From the NCBI GenBank assembly GCA_047639615.1, contig JBLIOL010000171.1, forward strand, positions 1-11,368: DNA of 11,368 nucleotides. The letters are read 5' to 3'. The notes beneath the pieces were generated by a model. That model had not been told where the DNA came from. It was given only the letters and a program-made list of their open reading frames with translations, and searched no databases. A program made the position numbers and the translations under genes. This DNA comes from CAYWNK01 sp047639615. GTDB lineage: Bacteria; Planctomycetota; UBA1135; GCA-002686595. Positions 5,914 to 11,368 of this stretch are shown piece by piece (position 1 is the stretch's first letter; every line of letters begins with the position of its first letter).

Positions 5914-8900
5914 CCGCCAAGGGTCCGCTCGTACGTAGATGCAAGTCCCTCTGCGGGAAGGCTATTTCGATGCCCCCCTGGCGGAATAAAGCATCGATCC
6001 GCCGGTGCAGATCGTCCGAAGCCCGGTGCCAGAGCTCACGGTTCGAAAGATGCACGCGCAGCTCGAAATCGAGGCTGCTCGCACCAAAGGCGCGGAAAAT
6101 CGCCTCCGGCCCCGGGTCCTGGACCACCAATTTCGAGTCCCGCCCAGCTTGTATGAGCAGCTCACGCGCCTTCTCCACATCGCTCCCGTAGGCGATGCCC
6201 ACTGGAATCAGCAACCGTGAGAAGGGATCCGAAAGCGTCCAGTTGATCAAGCTCCCAGTAATGAACTCACGATTGGGCACCAGCAGCTCCCGGCGCTCGT
6301 AATCCAGCACCGTCGTCGCGCGCATACGCACGCGCGTCACGCGCCCCTCGATGCCCGCCACGGTCACGATGTCGCCCACGCGCAGGGGCCGCTCGATCAA
6401 GATGATCAACCCGCTCACGAAGTTGGCGAAGATCTCCTGCAAGCCAAAGGCCAAACCAAAGGTCAACGCCGCCGCCAGCCATTGAATGCTGCCCCAGGAG
6501 ATACCCACCGCTCCGAAGCACAGGATCACACCGGGGATCAAGATCACGTAGCGCACCAGCGTACTGGTGGCGCTGCGCGAACCCGCGTCCAAGCCAAGCC
6601 GCTGCAACAACACAATCTCCACTAGAGACGGCAGATTGCGCGCCGCACCCAAGGTCAGAATCAGAATCAGGAGCGCGATCCCCAGGTCCGCGAGGGTCAC
6701 CGGCTCACTCTCATCCGCCACTGCCGGCGCGCCCTCCATAGCTTCCATTCCCATGGAGCCGGGCATCATTGAGAACCCTGGACTCTCGGCTTCTACCGCA
6801 CCTGCAGGCGCCGGCTCCTCCGTCTGCGCACTCGCCGCATGCACCGTCGCCAAGAGCGCCAAACTCGGGTCAGAACCCTCGCCCTCCTCGGTCCATTCAA
6901 AGCTCGGCCAAATCTGAATGCGTTCCAACACGCGCAAGGCCGGCAGGGTGCTCGACCAAATTCCAAGCAAACCCAAGAGGGCCGTGCAGATGATCGCGAA
7001 GCGGAAGAGCTGCTGGGTCTGCGCGTTCACCGCGGGCAGGTCTAGGGCTTCTTCATCTATGGGCATCGCCGCATAGGACTCATCCCCAGCTGCCTCCGCC
7101 GCTTCCGCGCGCGCCGACGCCCGCGCGCGTGCCTGTGTCAAAGCCAAACCGCGCCGAACCAGAAACAACCAGCGCAGCAAGAGTCCATAGACCAGCACCA
7201 GCAGCAGCGCAAACGCCAAGGAGAGCGCCAAACTCTCCGCCAAACGCAGTGCCGTGTAGTAGTAGCCAGCCAAAGCCCCCACCCCGAGGGCGACAGGCAC
7301 CAGCGCCACCAACTTGTGCAAGGTCGGCGCACCGCCCTCGAACAACCAACCGGGCCTGCGCTTGCGGTACTCGCCAATCACCTCCCCGCTAGGGTGCAAC
7401 ACCCGGTAGAGCAGCGTCGCCAGCAAGGCCATGGCTAGACAGAAGATCCCGCGCCCAAGCTCCGCCGCGCGCGTCGCTTCCGCATGATCGAAGGCCACCA
7501 CCAAGGCCACGCAAGCAGCGAAGGGGATGGAGAAGCGCTGGATACGCACCATCAAGAAAGCACAGGTACGCGCCGGCCAGCGGAAGTGCACGACGCCCAG
7601 GCCCTTGGGTAAGACGAGCGCGCGCATGAAGCGCATCACATACAGCACGGAACTGGCGCTGAGCAAGCCCGTCGCCACCGCACGCGCCGGACCCGCCTGG
7701 GGCGCGAGCCAATAGAGCCCTAGACCAAAGACGAGCAGAGTCGACGGCAAACGCGTTGCCAAGAGAATGCTCGCCACCAAGGCGCGCAGGGTGTGGCGAA
7801 TCGAATCCGTGCGATAGGAACGCACCACCTCGGCCGTGCGTTCCAATTGCGAGCGCGCCGAACGACCCACGGCCCACAAACACAGGCAAGCGAGCACCAC
7901 CAGACTCCACTGCAACCAAGCAGCGGTACTAGCGTCGCGCATGGTCTTGCGAGCCGCACGCCACTCGACCGGATCCACGAGCCACGCGATCGCATCGCCC
8001 ACCTCCTTGGTATTGGGCAAGATCCGGCCGCTACGGCTCGGTACCCACAGGATGCGCTCGCTGATGTAGTCCCCGTAGGTGCTGAGCCAGCGCCCGCGCT
8101 CCTCCATACCCTGCTGCAAGCTCAAGAGCTGGTTCACCAGGGCGGTCGCATCACCCTCCAAGTCCGTCAGCTGGCTACGACGGCTCGCGAGCATCTCACG
8201 GATCGCGTCCGCGACCTCGGGCGAGACCTGCGTTCCTCCGGCCTCCAGCTGCGACACGAGCCCCTGATACTCCGCGGCCACAGCCTCCCGTCGGGCTTGA
8301 AAGTCGAGCTCCTGCAATTGAGCGCGAGACAGATCCACGCGCAGTTGACGCAGGCTGCGCGTGCGCTCCTCCATGCCCCCTAGGGATTCAAATTCGCGCC
8401 GCAAGAGGGCGCCCACGCCCTCGATATTGCCGGCGATGGCAACCCGCTTAATCGTGTCAGCAAAGCGCTGGCCCAACTCCACCCGATCGGCTTGCACCTG
8501 GGCCAAGTCCTTGCGCGCCGCCTCTAGCACGCCTTGCTCCTCCACGGCGATGGAAGCCAGGTCGGCAATCTCTTGGGCCAGTGGCCGCAGGGGACCCAGT
8601 GACTCGGCGTAGCGCAGCGCGCGCTCCTTGGCCTCAGCCAGAGCAGCTTCAGCCTCGGCCCGGCCCTTGGTGTTGGCCGCCTCCCGCAAAGCTGCGACCT
8701 TGGCCGCCGCTAGATCCGTGGCAACCTTGGCTGCATCTCGGCGCAAGGGTAGTAGCTCGCGCCGGGCCGCATAGGAATCCCGCTCGGCCACCAAGGACGC
8801 CAAGCGTCCGCGCTCAAGAGCCAGCTTCGATTGCCCTTGATCCCGCTCTAGTCCGGCCAAGACCTCGTCCTGCTGGGTCGGCGAAAAGGCCGCCGCGCGC

Positions 8901-9433
8901 GCCTCGAGCTCGGTCACCCTCTGGCCCAACTGGGCGATCTCATCGCGCAGGGGACCCAGGCGCCGCTCGCGTCGCAGGGCCTCCTCGTCGAGCTCTTCAA
9001 CCTGGCTGTGCGCCACCGCCAAATCCGCCTCCGCCTGGTCCGCGGCCGCCGCCAAGTCATCGGCGCTGGCGTTTGGATCCGGCTCAGCAGAAGCCTCCTG
9101 CACCGGCGCCTCCAAGTGCTGGCCTAAGGCAGCTTCCAAGGACTCCGCTTCGGCGCTGGCCTGCAACCAACCACTTCTATCGGCCTCAAACCGTGCCAGG
9201 CTAGCGGCGTTCCCGAGCAGTTCCTGGAGCATGGCGCGCCGCGCTTGCAGCTCCGCCGGGTCACCCTGCTGGGCCACACCCAACCCATCCAAGCGCGCCT
9301 GCCACTCCGCCACACCAGGCAAGCCCTGACCCTGAACTGGGTCCTGAATGGGGTCCTGAATGGAGTCCTGCCCAAAGGCCGGCGCCAGCGCAATTGTCAG
9401 CCCAAGGCCGATCTTGAGGAGCTTGGAGAACAC
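5870..9433 (-). CDS. Large MscS-family mechanosensitive channel (MscK/MscM-like)
   Basis: About 1187 residues, so a member of the large MscS group and not the small MscS (about 286). Order: a signal peptide (VFSKLLKIGLGLTIALAPAFGQ), a long Ala/Glu/Gln/Arg-rich coiled-coil periplasmic region (about 25-490), roughly eleven membrane helices (about 500-1010), then the MscS core. The pore helix ends in TFGLAFGLQEIFANFVSGL (near residue 1000), followed by the beta domain (IERPLRVGDIVTVAGIEGRV, TTVLDYERRELLVPN) and the cytoplasmic alpha/beta domain ending FRQGGIEIAFPQRDLHLR. Such channels sit in the inner membrane and open under tension to release solutes on osmotic downshock. A Met-rich stretch (FSMMPGSMGMEAMEG) lies in the loop before the last helices. 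The GTG at 9431-9433 was chosen because it places the signal peptide at the N-terminus; the frame stays open to an ATG at 9584-9586, and a GTG at 9461-9463 is also possible. First gene of the channel-moeA-ATL unit. Confidence 0.88.
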   Translation of the reverse strand: MFSKLLKIGLGLTIALAPAFGQDSIQDPIQDPVQGQGLPGVAEWQARLDGLGVAQQGDPAELQARRAMLQELLGNAASLARFEADRSGWLQASAEAESLEAALGQHLEAPVQEASAEPDPNASADDLAAAADQAEADLAVAHSQVEELDEEALRRERRLGPLRDEIAQLGQRVTELEARAAAFSPTQQDEVLAGLERDQGQSKLALERGRLASLVAERDSYAARRELLPLRRDAAKVATDLAAAKVAALREAANTKGRAEAEAALAEAKERALRYAESLGPLRPLAQEIADLASIAVEEQGVLEAARKDLAQVQADRVELGQRFADTIKRVAIAGNIEGVGALLRREFESLGGMEERTRSLRQLRVDLSRAQLQELDFQARREAVAAEYQGLVSQLEAGGTQVSPEVADAIREMLASRRSQLTDLEGDATALVNQLLSLQQGMEERGRWLSTYGDYISERILWVPSRSGRILPNTKEVGDAIAWLVDPVEWRAARKTMRDASTAAWLQWSLVVLACLCLWAVGRSARSQLERTAEVVRSYRTDSIRHTLRALVASILLATRLPSTLLVFGLGLYWLAPQAGPARAVATGLLSASSVLYVMRFMRALVLPKGLGVVHFRWPARTCAFLMVRIQRFSIPFAACVALVVAFDHAEATRAAELGRGIFCLAMALLATLLYRVLHPSGEVIGEYRKRRPGWLFEGGAPTLHKLVALVPVALGVGALAGYYYTALRLAESLALSLAFALLLVLVYGLLLRWLFLVRRGLALTQARARASARAEAAEAAGDESYAAMPIDEEALDLPAVNAQTQQLFRFAIICTALLGLLGIWSSTLPALRVLERIQIWPSFEWTEEGEGSDPSLALLATVHAASAQTEEPAPAGAVEAESPGFSMMPGSMGMEAMEGAPAVADESEPVTLADLGIALLILILTLGAARNLPSLVEIVLLQRLGLDAGSRSATSTLVRYVILIPGVILCFGAVGISWGSIQWLAAALTFGLAFGLQEIFANFVSGLIILIERPLRVGDIVTVAGIEGRVTRVRMRATTVLDYERRELLVPNREFITGSLINWTLSDPFSRLLIPVGIAYGSDVEKARELLIQAGRDSKLVVQDPGPEAIFRAFGASSLDFELRVHLSNRELWHRASDDLHRRIDALFRQGGIEIAFPQRDLHLRTSGPLADALGGLQSGRADLP
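9331..9366. repeat. Three 12-bp tandem units in the channel gene
   Basis: CCTGAACTGGGT, CCTGAATGGGGT and CCTGAATGGAGT follow each other without a gap. On the minus strand they encode a Q-D-P-(I/V) type repeat (SIQDPIQDPVQGQG) just after the predicted signal-peptide cleavage site of the channel protein, a place that tolerates length change. Confidence 0.6.
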
Positions 9434-9584
9434 GGATCCATCATCGCAAGCGGCTCCTCCCACTCCGATCCATGGTTGGCAAAACTGACGAGTTGGCCCT
9501 CTATTGGGCTGGAAGCGCCATTTTCGTCTACTTAGTGCCCTTTGATCTGGAGACAAGTCGTCAAGAAGGCCGACATAGGCCCAC
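9434..9584. promoter_or_regulatory. Divergent control region between the channel gene and hipBA
   Basis: 151 bp, visibly richer in A/T than the flanking genes, between a minus-strand and a plus-strand gene. On the plus strand TTGGCA (9476-9481) and TCTATT (9500-9505), 18 bp apart, are a possible sigma-70-type promoter for hipB. Short direct repeats GATCCAT (9435-9441 and 9467-9473, 32 bp apart) and GTTGGC (9475-9480 and 9492-9497, 17 bp apart) are possible regulator contacts. I see no clear palindrome of the E. coli HipB operator type. HipB proteins commonly repress their own promoter, so autoregulation here is likely from the family and not from a recognised site. Confidence 0.35.
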
Positions 9585-9932
9585 ATGAGCTTCGATCACC
9601 CCACCGATGACCAAGCGGCCCTCGGACAGCTCGGCGCGCGGCTCAAGCGCCGCCGCCTAGCCCGCGATCTGACCCAGGCGCGGCTGGCCCACGAAGCTGG
9701 TGTTTCCAAGCGCACCCTCGAACGCCTCGAGGGCGGCGCCTCCACCCAAACCACCAGCTTGGTACGCATCCTGCGCGCCCTCGACATCCTGGAGGACATC
9801 CAAGCCCTAGCCGCCGAGCAAACCCCGAGCCCCATGGAGCAGGTCGCGGCCGAGCGCCCCACCCGCCGCCGCGCCCCCAGCGAAAGCGCCGAGACACCCA
9901 GCACAAGCTGGGCCTGGGGTGACGATTCGTGA
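9585..9932 (+). CDS. hipB: HipB-like XRE-family antitoxin/transcription regulator
   Basis: 115 residues. Residues 13-72 form a Cro/C1-type helix-turn-helix domain (LGQLGARLKRRRLARDLTQA, then ARLAHEAGVSKRTLERLEGG), in which Thr29-Gln30 start the first helix of the motif and the recognition helix follows GVS. The tail from about 80 is Pro/Ser/Arg-rich, probably disordered, and ends WAWGDDS, a shape common in HipB-like proteins that contact HipA. Known HipB proteins bind operator DNA and hold HipA inactive in a complex. The TGA stop (9930-9932) overlaps the GTG start of hipA (9929-9931), the standard coupled antitoxin-toxin order. The ATG lies opposite the longest possible start of the divergent channel gene. 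Without the hipA neighbour it could only be called an XRE regulator. Confidence 0.85.
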   Translation: MSFDHPTDDQAALGQLGARLKRRRLARDLTQARLAHEAGVSKRTLERLEGGASTQTTSLVRILRALDILEDIQALAAEQTPSPMEQVAAERPTRRRAPSESAETPSTSWAWGDDS

Positions 9933-11191
9933 GAACCCTGGCCGAGGTCTGGCTCTGGGGTTCGCGCATCGGCGCGGTCTCCGTGGAGGGCCAAAGCCCC
10001 TTTGCTGCCTTCGAGTACGACCGCGACTTCCTCTCTAGCGGTATCCAACTCGCGCCCCTGATGATGCCCCTCGGTCCCGGCATCTTCCGCTTCGAGGACC
10101 TACCCCGGCGCTCCTACCACGGCCTGCCTGGCCTGCTAGCGGGCTCCCTCCCGGGCCCCTTCGGCGAGCGCCTGATCGCCGCCTGGCTCAGCAGTCAGGA
10201 GCGCCAACCGGGCGAGTACAACCCCGTCGAGCGCCTCAGCTACACGGGTGTGCGTGGCCTGGGCGCCCTGGAATTCCGCCCCAGCTACTTCCCCGAGCAA
10301 GGTCCCGAGCGCCCCCTAAGGCTCGCCGACCTCTCCGCCATGGCGTCCGACGTGCTCGAGCGCCGGCGCGAACTCCAGGCATCATTCACAGCCCCTGAGC
10401 GCCGCACCCAGGTTGCCAATCTACTCCGAGTAGGCACCTCCGCCGGCGGCTCCCGGGCCAAAGCCGCCCTAGCCTGGAACCCCAAGAAGAACCAATTCCA
10501 CTCCGGAAGCCCAGCCCCCCACCTGGGCTTCGAACCCTGGCTGGTCAAGTTCTCCGGAAGCCCCCTATCCCCGGAATACGGTCCCATGGAGCACGCCTAC
10601 GCCCAAATGGCCGAGGCGGCCGGCATCCAGCTCGCCCCCTACCACCTACACGAGGACTCGGGCGAGCGCCACTTCATGACCCGCCGCTTCGACCACGACC
10701 CAGAGGGCCGCCGCCTGCATGTCCAGTCCCTCGCCAACCTGGTTCACAGCGAACCCAGGCAGCCCAAAACCACCAGCTACGAGCGCTCCCTCGAAGTCAT
10801 CCGCCAACTGGACCTGGGCATGGACACGGTCGAACAACAGTTCCGCCGCATAGCCTTCAACCTGGTCGCCGCCAACACCGGCGACCACCCCAGCAAGACC
10901 CACTTCCTCATGGCCCGCTCCGGCAAGTGGAGCCTAGCCCCTGCCAGCGATCTGGTCTGCAGCCAGGACTCCAGCCCACACGCCATGACCCTCGCCGGCA
11001 AGCGCGACAGCTTCACCCGCGAAGACCTGCGCCAAGCCGCCCGCACAGCCTCCATGAAACGCGGCCGCTGCGACGAGATCCTCAGCGAAGTACAGAGCGC
11101 CGTCCGCCGCTGGCCCGACTTCGCCGCAGCCGCCGACCTGCACGGCGACTGGACAAAGCGCATCGCCGCCAGCCACAGGCTGGAGCTCTAG
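9929..11191 (+). CDS. hipA: HipA-family Ser/Thr kinase-fold toxin with altered catalytic site
   Basis: 420 residues, the normal HipA size. The GTG start was chosen for its GTGA overlap with hipB. The N-terminal HipA subdomain (about 1-120: RTLAEVWLWGSRIGAVSVEG, LPGLLAGSLPGPFGERLIAAW) is followed by the kinase-like part: GTSAGGSRAKAAL, whose Ser171 lines up with the autophosphorylated Ser150 of E. coli HipA, then EPWLVKFSGS, RHFMTRRFDHDPEGRRLHVQ, FNLVAANTGDHPSKTHFL and WSLAPASDLVC. E. coli HipA is a kinase that inactivates glutamyl-tRNA synthetase and causes dormancy. Here the position of catalytic Asp309 is Gly318 and that of metal-binding Asn314 is Lys323, while Asp341 matches Asp332; the 23-residue spacing fixes this alignment. 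The protein may therefore be a weak or dead kinase, or may use the adjacent Asp319. The frame is intact, with no stop or frameshift, and the family call is firm. Confidence 0.9.
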   Translation: MRTLAEVWLWGSRIGAVSVEGQSPFAAFEYDRDFLSSGIQLAPLMMPLGPGIFRFEDLPRRSYHGLPGLLAGSLPGPFGERLIAAWLSSQERQPGEYNPVERLSYTGVRGLGALEFRPSYFPEQGPERPLRLADLSAMASDVLERRRELQASFTAPERRTQVANLLRVGTSAGGSRAKAALAWNPKKNQFHSGSPAPHLGFEPWLVKFSGSPLSPEYGPMEHAYAQMAEAAGIQLAPYHLHEDSGERHFMTRRFDHDPEGRRLHVQSLANLVHSEPRQPKTTSYERSLEVIRQLDLGMDTVEQQFRRIAFNLVAANTGDHPSKTHFLMARSGKWSLAPASDLVCSQDSSPHAMTLAGKRDSFTREDLRQAARTASMKRGRCDEILSEVQSAVRRWPDFAAAADLHGDWTKRIAASHRLEL

Positions 11192-11201
11192 CAGCCCGCT
11201 A
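11188..11201. repeat. Short copy of the repeat-element end spanning two convergent stop codons
   Basis: CTAGCAGCCCGCT (11188-11200) is identical to the left border of the element at 4167-4179. It contains the TAG stop of hipA (11189-11191), and with the next base (CTA, 11199-11201) it also gives the TAG stop of the minus-strand gene. The element's interior and right end are not visible downstream. It may be an excision scar, a solo end or chance. Confidence 0.45.
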
Positions 11202-11368
11202 CGGCGTACCAATTCCGCTGCGCTCTGCCATTCGCGCAGTCGCGCTCGCAAGCTGCTCATGCGCAAGCATCGCGCGCCAGCCAACGAGCATCCAGAAGAG
11301 CGTGCTGAGGATGCCGAAGATGACCCCAAGGATTGCGAGGAAGGCGATGCCACCGCTGCCGTTCTGGT
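11199..11368 (-). CDS. C-terminal end of a small membrane protein, 5' partial (runs off the window)
   Basis: Read on the minus strand from the window edge, the open frame gives 55 residues. It contains a clear membrane helix (GIAFLAILGVIFGILSTLFW), then MLVGWRAMLAHEQLASATAR, a basic-amphipathic cytoplasmic-type tail, and ends MAERSGIGTP before TAG (11199-11201). The other minus-strand frame here runs on into hipA as a low-complexity Ser-rich shadow, and the third stops early, so this frame is the convincing one. The family is not recognised; only a single-helix membrane protein with a short charged tail can be stated. It converges on hipA with 7 bp between the two stop codons. Confidence 0.6.
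   Translation of the reverse strand, partial: QNGSGGIAFLAILGVIFGILSTLFWMLVGWRAMLAHEQLASATARMAERSGIGTP

Noticed and set aside
5542..6156. Open plus-strand frame of 204 codons across the moeA/channel junction
   Set aside because: Antisense to two firmly identified genes; His/Arg/Pro/Ala-rich with no domain.
7389..7919. Open minus-strand frame of 176 codons inside the channel gene
   Set aside because: Overlaps the channel gene in another frame, has no family motifs, and the amino-acid mix is that of a GC-rich shadow.
8581..9204. Open plus-strand frame of 207 codons, extremely Pro/Arg-rich
   Set aside because: Antisense of the Ala/Glu/Arg coiled-coil region of the channel protein, which produces exactly this composition.
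9331..9366. Tandem repeat as a CRISPR or phase-variation tract
   Set aside because: Units are 12 bp, in frame and without spacers; copy change would only alter protein length by four residues.
10934..11353. Open minus-strand frame of 139 codons over the 3' end of hipA and beyond
   Set aside because: Ser/Ala/Arg-rich shadow antisense to hipA; the other minus-strand frame ending at 11199 has a real membrane helix and is preferred.

Overview
The window is about 11.4 kb of GC-rich DNA (G/C-heavy third codon positions; mostly TAG stops) with seven complete or nearly complete genes, one gene cut by each window edge, and very short intergenic gaps. The best clue to the organism is the secreted beta-propeller protein at 2881-4170. 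Its C-terminal domain of about 125 residues (it begins NYCAGAPNSLGAG and ends NFSDALRATFTP) is, as far as I recall, a recurring tail of secreted proteins in uncultured Planctomycetota. A planctomycete-like genome is my inference; no rRNA or other marker gene is present to confirm it.

Layout, left to right. Positions 1-1472 (+) hold the 3' part of a CPA-type cation/proton antiporter fused to a PTS EIIA (nitrogen-type) domain. Positions 1601-2767 (+) encode a TPR plus family-2 glycosyltransferase. Positions 2881-4170 (+) encode the secreted NHL-type beta-propeller. Between its stop and the next, convergent gene lies a palindrome-ended repeat element at 4167-4334. On the minus strand come an alkyltransferase-like DNA-repair protein (4341-4658), a MoeA molybdenum insertase (4669-5913) and a very large MscS-family mechanosensitive channel (5870-9433). 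These three are packed tightly (a 10-bp gap, then a 44-bp overlap) and read as one transcription unit with the channel gene first. A divergent control region at 9434-9584 separates them from a plus-strand hipB-hipA pair (9585-9932 and 9929-11191, with a GTGA overlap). The window ends in the 3' end of a minus-strand membrane-protein gene (11199-11368) that converges on hipA.

Most of this is ordinary chromosomal content. The points that stand out are: (1) a HipA whose catalytic aspartate (D309 in E. coli HipA) is Gly and whose metal-ligand Asn is Lys, although the phospho-regulatory Ser is kept; (2) the 168-bp element with nearly perfect 24-nt inverted ends placed exactly on a stop codon, plus a 13-bp copy of its end that supplies both stop codons of the convergent pair at 11189-11201; (3) an antiporter whose ion-binding ND/DD pair reads Asn-Asn; and (4) the propeller protein's C-terminal domain as a possible sorting or anchoring module. 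I found no CRISPR array, tRNA, rRNA, transposase or phage gene.
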